A DNA stretch of 64,000 nucleotides from Pochonia chlamydosporia 170 (lineage: Eukaryota > Ascomycota > Sordariomycetes > Hypocreales > Clavicipitaceae): contig NC_035794.1 in assembly GCF_001653235.2 (NCBI RefSeq), forward strand, positions 2,418,001 through 2,482,000. Direction: 5' to 3'. A program made the position numbers and the translations under genes. Position 1 is the stretch's first letter; the number at the start of each line of letters is the position of its first letter. The notes beneath the pieces were generated by a model. The model was not told where the DNA came from. It saw only the letters and a list, made by a program, of their open reading frames with translations, and did not search any database. Of the stretch, positions 55,539 through 64,000 are shown piece after piece.

Positions 55539-55819
55539 CTAGTGGGCAGACTTGCCCGTCATCTCCAAAATCATTCTCTGAATCTCCCCAGCGGCATCCG
55601 CAACGGCCTTGAGCAATTCCTCCTCCTTCTGTCCCGCATTGTCTGGCTGCGCAGGCTGGGCATCCTCACGTTGATAGACGGCGGCCGCCTGTTGGGGTGC
55701 GTCGTTGGCCTCAAGCGCGAGGGACGCCGCGGCAACTGTGGTGGTTAGACTTCGGGAAATACGGACCGTGTTAAGTTTTACAACTCACAAATGAGTGCAA
55801 CAGCGGCGAAGCGAACCAT
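55539..55819 (-). CDS. Small secreted protein, 75 residues
   Basis: Two exons, 55789-55819 and 55539-55735, separated by a 53-base intron (GTGAGT...CACAG, phase 1). The product begins with a signal peptide (MVRFAAVALIFAAASLALEA), followed by a short Ala/Gln/Glu-rich mature part (NDAPQQAAAVYQRED, then an amphipathic helix EEELLKAVADAAGEIQRMIL) ending GKSAH. There are no cysteines, so it is not a typical disulphide-rich effector. The mature part of about 55 residues could be a secreted helical peptide or cell-wall-associated protein; no family recognised. Correct frame, splice signals and clear signal sequence make a real gene likely, even though no single open frame of ordinary length marks it. 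Confidence 0.65.
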
Positions 55820-57028
55820 GTTGGCTGTCGAAGGGAAATGAATGAGGTTGTGGTGTCAATAGTGCAGCGCAAGGCAAAACTGAGGATGATTCGTCTGCTC
55901 TCCAAATGTTTGCGGCGGTTCGGACGCTATATAAAATTTGCAGATTGAAATCTTTGACCGGATTCAACACTCTGATAAAAATGGGCGGCATTCATGATGG
56001 TCGTCTTGGCCCAATCTTGGACAACTTCATGCGGCGGAGCACCACCAGCCAATCTCGAGTCAAGCGCGCCTGAACCACGGAGATGGCCGTTGGTGTCGCC
56101 ATATAGCCAGACAACTGGCGCGGCATAATCGTGGAATTAATATAAGATTTGGCTAGCCTTTCAACGTATTGTTTACTAACATCTACTGTCGTCTTCTTGG
56201 CACACCGGTCGGACCATCTCTCAGCCATTTCCAGCCCGAGGACTACCGGACAGAGATTATGCTTGATGCTCGGCACTCCTCCACCTGCCGTCTAGCTTCG
56301 TCATGGTGGAAGCAGGCTCGCAGCCTCGTTATTCTCATACTTGGTGTTCCCAGGTTCAAGATTCGGGGGTAGAGCGAAGCTCGTCTCAACGAAATCAAGT
56401 ACGCCTTAAACTTCATCCTCGCGCCAGACGAGACGAAATAAAGCCACAACCTGGCCCGGCCGCCCCTTGTGTCTATGTCTTGGGCCGTCAACTTCGGATG
56501 AGCAGTCTCCGCCAAGCCAGGATCTCATTGAAAAATTTTAGGATTGGCGGTCTTGGAAACAATCTTGGCAGGGCCAGACTCCGTGGGATAGACGATTCAG
56601 CACCTCATCCGATTCATGACGGCATCCCAAAGAGTTCTCGGCGGGTATCGTGGTGCTGTGGGCGTACTCTTCCACCCATACGAAACAGCCAGACGATGAG
56701 GCGAAGGGCGACCCGTTCACGTTGATTGACATCTTGGCCGCACCGCAGATGACCTCAGGTCGCATAGCCTGGGCATTCTTACCGCCAATGGTGTGTTATT
56801 GCTTCATGCGTGCTTGCCTCTTGTCGCTGAGGGGCGGGATGCCTCGCGAGATGAGGACACGGCCTGATTCCTCGCGACAGCATATCCGAGTATAAATCAT
56901 CTGTCCCATCACCGCCCTGCAACGTCGACCCCAACCGCCTTCACTCTTTATCCGCTGCAGTACACCCAAATCATTTCTTTTGTCCTTTCGTCTGAGAGTC
57001 ACTCGTTTACAAATTTCACACCGCCACG
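55820..57028. other. Intergenic, 1.2 kb, no gene accepted
   Basis: It holds divergent promoters of the small secreted protein (minus) and the 901-residue secreted protein (plus). Open frames up to 140 codons have random-like composition. A CTTTATCC-type leader precedes 57029. Confidence 0.45.
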
Positions 57029-59734
57029 ATGCGGTTTAAACACTTCTTGGCCGTCTCCGGCCTGGCAGTCCTTGCGGCCGGTTACTCCACGCCAGGGGCA
57101 CTCGAGCGCGTCTACTTTTACTATGCGTACCGTCTGGACGAGATGACTGGCAGAGCAAAGATTGCACCAGGCTGCGGGAAGCCAGGCAGCCCGTGCAGCT
57201 TCGACGAGTTTGTCAAATGGATCCAAAACGACAAGGTAGCCACTCACATTACGGATGAGCCGTTTCCACCCATCGACGAAACTGCCAAGATTCTGTCCGA
57301 AAAAGGCCTGACTGGTGTCATTAACATTGGCCGCGTCATGAATGGTATCCAAAATGACTATACGGTACTGCTGAACAAGGTGGGGGATGTTGTCACTGGG
57401 AAAATGGAGGCCAACCTCAATATCGAGAACCCGACAGAGGCGCAGCTCAAAGAACTCAAAGATGTGAGGCTCAAGATCATGGATGCAGTAAAAATGGTAG
57501 GCAATGCACGTGTGGCGGCGACTGTGACTTCGTTCAAGCCGTTTGCCAATTTCAAAGTGGTCCTCAACGCCAAGGGCGACGCCGTCGACTTTGAAAAGAC
57601 AGTCGAAGCGAACCCCGGAAGCATCTCGAGAGACCGTCTTGAGGAGCTCTGGACCCAGCACTCCCAGGGCAAGACGGCCACTCCCGAGCTCTTGAGAGAC
57701 TTCAAGCCGCAAATGAGCTTCAAAGTTATACCCCTTCCCGGTGGCGGAAGGGTTGATATGGGGTCGACACTCAAAGCCAACCCCGGCATGACCAGAGACG
57801 GGCTCACGGCACAGTGGAACCTCAACATCGAAGGCAACCACGGGGGAAACATTGATGCGCTTAAAAGGACTTTTCTCAACATTCGCCAAATTCTGTGTCC
57901 GAGCGACCGCAGACGGTGGATCAAGAGAGGCGCGTTGGCCTGCTCCTTGAATGACCTGCTGTCCGTCGATGAGGCTGTCTCCCAGGGCACAAAACTGTCT
58001 CCCGAAGGCCCCGAGCTGCCGCCGACGTCACAGGAAATAACCGTTGCCCACGAGGCCGAGCGCATCTCCAACATGGAGTTTGAGGAGCTCATGCCGAGAT
58101 TTCGACTGGCTACCCTACGAAAGCAGCCGAGTCTGTCGCTCCAGGATTTAAGAACAAAGTACCTTGGTTACAAGCCGCTTGACCCCAAGTCGCCGAGACT
58201 GCGTCCCGGCTCCGGCGGCTCGCTGGCCATGAAAACCTTTGGGGTTGCCGGTGGTGCCGCCTGGGTAGGCGGCGTAGTCGAAGCCTTTGCACACGACGTC
58301 GGGGCGCTGAACCGGGCGGCCGTCTTGGCCTCCATTGTTCCCCTTGTGGGATGCACCACCAGCGCAATTGCCGGAGCCCAGAGCGGCGAAGATCCCGTCA
58401 TCAACGGAGTAGACACGGCCCTGTGCTTCCTCGGCGATGCGTTGATTCTTGGCGGTTTTGTTCCTGCTGGCGTCGTGGCTCAACTCGTCCGCACAATCAT
58501 CGATCTCTTCACTCCCCTTCCCGAGCTGCCCACCAAAGAAGCCATGCAAAGCGCCCGCGACGGGCCCTGGAAGACGTTCCTAAGTGATCGCGTGTACAAG
58601 CTCATCTACTCGCATCAGGAGTTCTACCCAGAGGATGGTTTCGGAGCCAAGCTAGAGAGTGCGCTCGCCATCGAGGCCGGGGCCGTCGTTTCCGAGAGTG
58701 CCCAGACGATAGGCGCGCTCAAGGCTAGCATTCAGTCCCCCGGCGTAGATGTTGACCAAGGTCAACTTCAAACCGGCACCGAGGAGGCCGTCGTCAAGGT
58801 TCGAGAGGCAACGCCCGTCGAAATCCGAAAAAGGCAGCGTCACTTCCTGCTAGGACTCCCGGCCACCCTGAGGGACGGCAACGCCGCCTCGTTTGGGGAC
58901 TTGGGCCGCGATTATACCAGAGACTTTGTCAACCGCATAACGTCGTTTGAGAATATCCAACGCTATCCAGATTCCAAATTCACCGACTTTCTGACGCCTT
59001 TGGCTGGAGGCGTAGGGGCTGTTGCTAATGACCCCTATTCAGAGTCCAGTGCGCGCATGAGGGAAATCGGGCAGTATCTACAAAACACACCCCTACCAAT
59101 GCCCAGCCTCTTTGAGCTTGCCTTTATTCTCGGCCAGTCCAAAGGGATGAAGGTGGCGCCAGAGACACTCTCTGCGCGAGATTACATCAAGCAGCAAGTG
59201 CCGACTGCGCCTGAGCCGACCGTGGACATTGTAGCCATTCGGCAGACAATAGGCATTTCACGTCTCATGTATGGTCAGGTCAAGGAGGCCCAGCTGCCGC
59301 TGGACTACCCTGCCGACGACGACCAGAGCCGCCACCGACTTCAGCTGCTCCTCGCCATGAGAATGGGTGCACTGTACGAACAAGCCAAGGTGGAATGGAG
59401 CAACGGACAGATCGGGCAGTTGATGACTCCCGCTGACTATCGACGGGTTACGCACCCTGTGGTGCCCCCTTTCCCACCACACCCGGATGAAGTTGGTTCC
59501 ATTGGTCTCATGCTTGGGCTTTCCAAGGCTGTTGTCGAGGCTCGGATTCAGCACTTCAGGGGAGAGGAGATCAAGGCCAAGTTCAGGGCTCTCGAAACCA
59601 TGATGCTGAGCAAAGACTTCTTGGCCGCCGCTCTCAGACCGGCCAGCAAGACCGCCCAGTCACTCAAGATGCGCAAAAGATCGGCCGTGGCACGGTCAGT
59701 ATCTATCCATCAGCGCCGCACCCAGACACAGTAG
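57029..59734 (+). CDS. Large secreted protein, possibly enterotoxin-like family without the catalytic domain
   Basis: Intronless, 901 residues, with an N-terminal signal peptide (MRFKHFLAVSGLAVLAAG). The N-terminal 300 residues are a mixed alpha/beta region with two short cysteine motifs (PGCGKPGSPC) and repeated ANPG blocks. The middle (about 400-500) has two hydrophobic stretches, AAVLASIVPLVGCTTSAIAG and DALILGGFVPAGVVAQLVRTI. The rest is mainly helical and ends with a basic tail (MRKRSAVARSV). The hydrophobic middle and following helical region resemble, in my judgement, the non-catalytic part of heat-labile-enterotoxin-like proteins that are expanded in insect-pathogenic Hypocreales. I see no ADP-ribosyltransferase signature at the N-terminus, so toxicity should not be assumed. 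Family assignment is tentative. Confidence 0.6.
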   Translation: MRFKHFLAVSGLAVLAAGYSTPGALERVYFYYAYRLDEMTGRAKIAPGCGKPGSPCSFDEFVKWIQNDKVATHITDEPFPPIDETAKILSEKGLTGVINIGRVMNGIQNDYTVLLNKVGDVVTGKMEANLNIENPTEAQLKELKDVRLKIMDAVKMVGNARVAATVTSFKPFANFKVVLNAKGDAVDFEKTVEANPGSISRDRLEELWTQHSQGKTATPELLRDFKPQMSFKVIPLPGGGRVDMGSTLKANPGMTRDGLTAQWNLNIEGNHGGNIDALKRTFLNIRQILCPSDRRRWIKRGALACSLNDLLSVDEAVSQGTKLSPEGPELPPTSQEITVAHEAERISNMEFEELMPRFRLATLRKQPSLSLQDLRTKYLGYKPLDPKSPRLRPGSGGSLAMKTFGVAGGAAWVGGVVEAFAHDVGALNRAAVLASIVPLVGCTTSAIAGAQSGEDPVINGVDTALCFLGDALILGGFVPAGVVAQLVRTIIDLFTPLPELPTKEAMQSARDGPWKTFLSDRVYKLIYSHQEFYPEDGFGAKLESALAIEAGAVVSESAQTIGALKASIQSPGVDVDQGQLQTGTEEAVVKVREATPVEIRKRQRHFLLGLPATLRDGNAASFGDLGRDYTRDFVNRITSFENIQRYPDSKFTDFLTPLAGGVGAVANDPYSESSARMREIGQYLQNTPLPMPSLFELAFILGQSKGMKVAPETLSARDYIKQQVPTAPEPTVDIVAIRQTIGISRLMYGQVKEAQLPLDYPADDDQSRHRLQLLLAMRMGALYEQAKVEWSNGQIGQLMTPADYRRVTHPVVPPFPPHPDEVGSIGLMLGLSKAVVEARIQHFRGEEIKAKFRALETMMLSKDFLAAALRPASKTAQSLKMRKRSAVARSVSIHQRRTQTQ

Positions 59735-62700
59735 CCCCCGGCCTGGTACGGCTGTGGTGTTGAATATCAAACTAGTTGAGCGTTCCGTCTGCATCTTGGT
59801 AGATAGGGCTGCTCAGCCTTTATGTCCGTTTTCATGAAATGCCATACACCAAGCGAAGTTGTTGATAAGAAGGGGCAAATCAGCTTTCAAATCGTTGGGC
59901 TAGCACAAGTCTTGCAATAGAGGTTATATTTCAATGTCGATACCGTGACCTATTTCCGTGATCGCATAATCCATGGCTATCAAAAATGCATTCGCGGGCA
60001 GATAACAAGATGTGATGGCGGTACCACGTGCCAAGCAGTCAGTTGCGCTGCCCATCCCAGGGTGGCCGTGGCTTGTGTTTGAACATTGCGATCAACGGCC
60101 GATTATCCCGCAACTCAATGGCGATGTGGCTCAGGCGTAGCGGTGATCTGGATAGTACGGCACACGACCTGGCGGCCTCTCTTGCGAGAAAAGGACGTGT
60201 GACAATTGGTTGTCATACTCGGAGCGATGGTGAGCCAACTCTGAAGGCGTTATGTAGAGCTGGTCAAGGTTTCGCCGACTCAATCTGTCCCAGATGCCTA
60301 CCTACCTACGCAGGCACCTTGCAATTGACCTCTGGTCGGAGTATAGGGTGACCTGAGATGCTGTATCAAAGTCTTTGGGGCGCGCATATGATGTAACGGC
60401 AAAGTGAGACATGGTTCCCATGGGTTTCGAGTTTGTTTTCGTTGGCTCATCTTGGCTGCAATAAATATGTCTCTTGTCGTTCTTTTGGAGAGTAGATGAC
60501 TGGGCAAGGCTGGCAGTTCACACCGCGTGCGGTTGCCGGCAGATGTCTCAGCCTGCATCGTTCCTTCCAAGTCCTGTCCACGCCAGGCAAGCAACCCCTC
60601 TCCATACAACAATTCCCATCTCATATCGTTTGGGACCCCTAGCATTGACTTCCTTCAACACCACATCATTGCTCAAAGGCCCAGCCAACTCCTCACTGCA
60701 CAAGCCCAGTGGCAGGCAAGGCTGACTCTTCCTCAACAGAACGATGCAGGGGCCCTGGTTCGTTGCCAACCCATATCTCCTGAAGAAACCCACAGACATT
60801 TGGCGCGATGACGTTGGAAGCGATGGATGGACCGTCGCAAATGGCTGAAGATTACCGAGTGGAGGAATCTCGTGGGCCAGGTATGTCACAATGCGTACTC
60901 TTCTCATGTAATCTCGGCTGTGTCCAATGCCCATACGAAGCTTTGTGATCATTGAGCCTGTCGCACAAGGCAGAGACAAAGCTTGAGCACTCACTTTCAG
61001 CACCCCCAAATCGTCATGATACCATAGAGAGCAAAACTTTGAGACATTGAAAATGATCGGATTGCTCCGCACCAATCCAAATTGTGAGTTCAATCACAAA
61101 GCACATACTGACATCACAGTTCGAACTCTCTCATCACCACTCAGAACGACGACATGGGTTAGAGCCTACGTTAATTTTAAGATTGTGGCTGAGCGCTGGC
61201 AACATGCACTTGACAGGCACCAATCTTTCTCAGTCTCATGGGATAGATGTGTTGCTGGCAATGTGTGCTTTGATGGTGACCTCGGATTTGCCTGTGGCTC
61301 CAACCCACGCACGGAGCCCCTGTCGATCGCGATCAAAAACGGCAAGGCAGATGTGGCAGTGTGGAAAACGCTATTGATAACCTTGTCCTACGAGAGAGCC
61401 TGCCGGCCAATGTCTCCATCCAACCAGAACCTCAACAGGCAGTGATTCGCCAAGTGCGGGCCGTTTTTGGCCAAGGGATCAACGGCCCCTGCGCTAGGAG
61501 ATCTTTGCACATGGCTTCATTGTTTCTTTCCGACCTTCTCACTATGTGAACGCACAAGTTGTTATTTGTCCTTTGCCATGGGACTTCCATATGGGACCAA
61601 CACTCGGAAATCAACCGTTCGTCAAGACTACTGCCAAAAATGTCAACCAACAAATCCATAGAGGCAAAAGCATTTCAACCACGGATGAACTTGGTGTGGG
61701 TCCAAAGTTAGCCCCGAAATCTGAAACAGATGGCTCCATTGACAGGTAAAACCCTCAGGGTCGTCGTCTTCATCCTTGTGAACGGAGCAACAGTTGGCCA
61801 TTCAGCCATTGTCTTCAGCAATGCCTTTGTTGGTCCTGGCAATGACCCCACGCTCTCTCCAGAGCACCCCAGCTCAACTTTGATGGTTTGGTCGGTTTCC
61901 ACAGAACCACTTTGTATTTCGACGAACAGGTTCCTCCGGGGCTGTCATGCAGCAGGCAAACGGCCGAGCTGTTGCACGTATCTAGAGAGCCAGGTATCTG
62001 AGAGCGACAATTGTTCACCGGGCTCCAAAAACTCCAAGGCGGCGTGCAGTATCAATCTCCGTCGCCAGCACCTGCAGCAACACAACGCGGTGGCATTGGC
62101 AGCATGACATCTTCAAGGTCCAGCCAATCTGAACAGACTGGATCTTGCTCTGGATCGCGACCCAACCAGACGTCATTGCTCTCATAAAATGCCTCTTTGG
62201 GCAGTCAAAATCAACAGGCTCCGGGTTGTCGTTGGCAGACTCTCCACATGGGTGGCGCCAAAGCTGCAGAGCCTGGACCACACCCGCACAAGACGGTGTG
62301 TTTCGGCGACGCTCATAATTTCCACTCATGCACGATTATCCATACCCAGCTATTCAAGCTCTGTTGACTTCCAGAACCATGCTTTTTGCAACTGGAACCA
62401 TTTCCGTCAGTGGCACAAGACTCTGCATGATGGGCAACCAAACACATCCAGCCCAGGCAAAACCCAGCCAGGCTGATGGCCCTTTCTGGAGCCCCTTCTA
62501 GGCTTTTGGCAGGCCATCCACCATCTTATGCACCTGGTTCCTTTTTTAATCTGGGTGGAGGAGTAACTAGACCAGGGGAGCTACCCATTCGACACCTGGC
62601 TTGCAAACCAGTCTCTCTTTTGGGGATTGGTATATAGACAATCGTGTGGTGATTGTCCGTGAGCGAAGTCTTCTCCGGTCTCTTCTCCTCTTCCTCTCTC

Positions 62701-62921
62701 TCCTCCTCACTTCCTCCTTGTGGTGTCGGACCACTTTGTCACTCTCTACAGTTTATACAGTCCTTCTTTTATTTTTGCTTTTTGCTTTTCTTCGTTTGTG
62801 TTGTCAAGGCGTGGAGACAATTCCCTTTTATTCGTGTGTCTTGTCACCTGGGTCTGCCGGTCACTCTCTATGCCGACTTGACTTATAATTCAGAAGCAGT
62901 AACAGCACACAACTTGTCATC
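59735..62921. other. Long stretch without a supported gene
   Basis: About 3.2 kb. Many open frames of 60-180 codons on both strands have random composition and no recognisable motifs. The last 300 bases form the promoter and leader of the aspartyl protease. No mobile-element hallmarks were seen. Confidence 0.45.
62669..62719 (+). promoter_or_regulatory. CT-rich promoter tract of the protease gene
   Basis: A T/C-dominated run of about 50 bases, roughly 200 bases before the ATG at 62922. Such tracts commonly precede transcription starts of highly expressed fungal genes; inferred from position only. Confidence 0.45.
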
Positions 62922-64000
62922 ATGCTGTCCTCTCTCTTTTCACTCGCAGCTTTGCCGCTTGCGGCCCAAGCTTTGGCCGAGTTTCCCATGGACAACCGAA
63001 TGGTTCAGGAACCCGGTCTGATTCGATACCCCCTGGATATCTCTTCCGGTGCCCCAACCAAGAATAGAATGCTTCGACGCCAGAACGACGTCGGTGTCAA
63101 CTCGGAAAAGTCGGGCTTCTTCTACTCCATTGAACTCCAGATTGGTACTCCCGCACAGCCCGTGCGAGTCAACTTTGACACTGGTTCTGCCGAGCTCTGG
63201 ATCAACCCCGTCTGCAGCAAGTCTACGGACCCGACGTTTTGCGAAAAGTTTGGCCGTTTCAACGGCAGTCAAACCTTTGTTGACACCAACACGACGGGCC
63301 AAATCCGATATGGAACCGGCTATGCCAAGCTCGAGTACGGCTACGACTACGTCCAGATTGGATCTGCCAAGATTAGCCAGCAAATGTTTGGAGTTGCCAC
63401 GGACAGCGAGTTTGCCGTCACTGGTATCATGGGAGCCGGTCCTCAGTTGAAGGGCTGGAACAGCGACTATCCTCTGGTCCTCGACAATCTGGCGGCTCAG
63501 GGCTTCATCAAGAGCCGCGCCTTTTCTCTTGACATTCGTTCTATCGAGAGCAAGCGTGGCTCCGTCGTCTTTGGAGGCATCGATACCAAGAAGTTCTCTG
63601 GTCACCTCGAGAAGCGTCCCATCATCCCCGCCACCGAGTCCCCTGACAAGCTGACCCGGTACTGGATCCATCTCGACGGCGTTTCCGTGACCAAGGCCGA
63701 CGGTTCCAAGGTGGTCGTCTTTGACCAGGCCAACAGCCAGCCGGTCCTCCTTGACAGTGGCTACACCGTCTCTGCTCTGCCTACCAAGCACTTCAACAAG
63801 ATCAAGGACGCTTTCCCCGAGGCCACTGCTCCGCCTTCCGGCGACGAGTCTGGTCTGTATCGAGTCCCCTGTGACATTGGCAACAAGAAGGGTTCCGTCA
63901 ACTTCAAGTTTGGCAAGACCGAGATCAACGTTCCCTTCAACGACTTCATCTGGAAGCAGCCCCAGAACAACATTTGCGTTCTCGGTGTCACACCAGACGA
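62922..64000 (+). CDS. Secreted pepsin-family aspartyl protease (yapsin/OPSB-like), 3' end missing
   Basis: A1-family aspartyl endopeptidase. The 359 codons present begin with a signal peptide (MLSSLFSLAALPLAAQALAEF), then a short propeptide ending at RR (MLRRQNDVG), a probable kexin-type processing site. The first catalytic Asp lies in VNFDTGSAELWINP and the second in PVLLDSGYTVSALP; both are intact. The flap-region Tyr is likely in IRYGTGYAKLEYG. Other family landmarks are FFYSIELQIGTPAQPV and VVFGGIDTKKFSGHL. The fold places it with yapsin-like and secreted fungal OPSB-type enzymes; a C-terminal GPI signal would decide, but it lies beyond the window. Intronless so far. Natural substrates unknown; extracellular or cell-surface action is likely. 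Confidence 0.9.
   Translation, partial: MLSSLFSLAALPLAAQALAEFPMDNRMVQEPGLIRYPLDISSGAPTKNRMLRRQNDVGVNSEKSGFFYSIELQIGTPAQPVRVNFDTGSAELWINPVCSKSTDPTFCEKFGRFNGSQTFVDTNTTGQIRYGTGYAKLEYGYDYVQIGSAKISQQMFGVATDSEFAVTGIMGAGPQLKGWNSDYPLVLDNLAAQGFIKSRAFSLDIRSIESKRGSVVFGGIDTKKFSGHLEKRPIIPATESPDKLTRYWIHLDGVSVTKADGSKVVVFDQANSQPVLLDSGYTVSALPTKHFNKIKDAFPEATAPPSGDESGLYRVPCDIGNKKGSVNFKFGKTEINVPFNDFIWKQPQNNICVLGVTPD

Noticed and set aside
1..64000. CRISPR arrays, rRNA genes, LTR or DNA transposons
   Set aside because: No regularly spaced direct repeats, rRNA-like sequence, transposase or reverse transcriptase motifs, or long terminal repeats were recognised anywhere in the window.

Overview
The window is chromosomal DNA of a filamentous ascomycete. 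Genes are interrupted by short GT-AG introns (mostly 42 to 77 bases, often with a CTAAC or CTGAC branch site just before the acceptor), many gaps are only a few hundred bases, and the recognisable proteins (PET127, HID1, VMA1, NOP16, an acid sphingomyelinase, a SAT4/rhodopsin-type seven-helix protein, a yapsin-like protease) are typical of Pezizomycotina. The protein flavour suggests Hypocreales, perhaps a Metarhizium-like insect-associated genus, but that is inference. No CRISPR array, rRNA or convincing tRNA was found.

Layout. 0-7.5 kb: HID1 homologue (minus, runs off the left edge), PET127, and a serine-hydrolase of the acyl-protein thioesterase type. 7.9-8.8 kb: two 77-residue cysteine-rich proteins in tandem; a third of the same pattern lies at 32.1 kb. 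11.3-19.8 kb: a CASTOR-like ACT-domain protein, an RWD/IMPACT protein, V-ATPase subunit A (VMA1, seven exons) and a secreted acid sphingomyelinase. The first three all belong to families tied to TORC1 or GCN2 amino-acid sensing. 22-27 kb: a small nucleotidyltransferase-fold protein, a seven-helix membrane protein with a probable GC-AG intron, and a minimal Rab-like GTPase. 27.5-31.6 kb: an acidic DPW-motif protein interrupted by a 13-N assembly gap, diverging from a METTL25-type methyltransferase.

31.6-47.2 kb is an accessory-looking island: sparse, AT-richer, with lineage-specific or decaying genes (an RS-rich protein with overlapping reading frames, a multi-exon gene ending in a 45-residue tandem duplication, a coiled-coil gene split by an in-frame TAG, and a P-loop NTPase with conflicting reading frames). 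One ordinary membrane-protein gene lies inside it, and CorA lies at its right edge.

47.2-64 kb: CorA-like transporter, MARVEL-type membrane protein, NOP16, FAD oxidoreductase, glutathione peroxidase with two in-frame starts, a 75-residue secreted protein, a 901-residue intronless secreted protein that may belong to the fungal enterotoxin-like group but shows no obvious ADP-ribosyltransferase motifs, about 3 kb without a supported gene, and the 5' part of a secreted aspartyl protease cut by the right edge. Exon boundaries were deduced by eye from splice signals, reading-frame phase and family resemblance; none were tested with RNA data.
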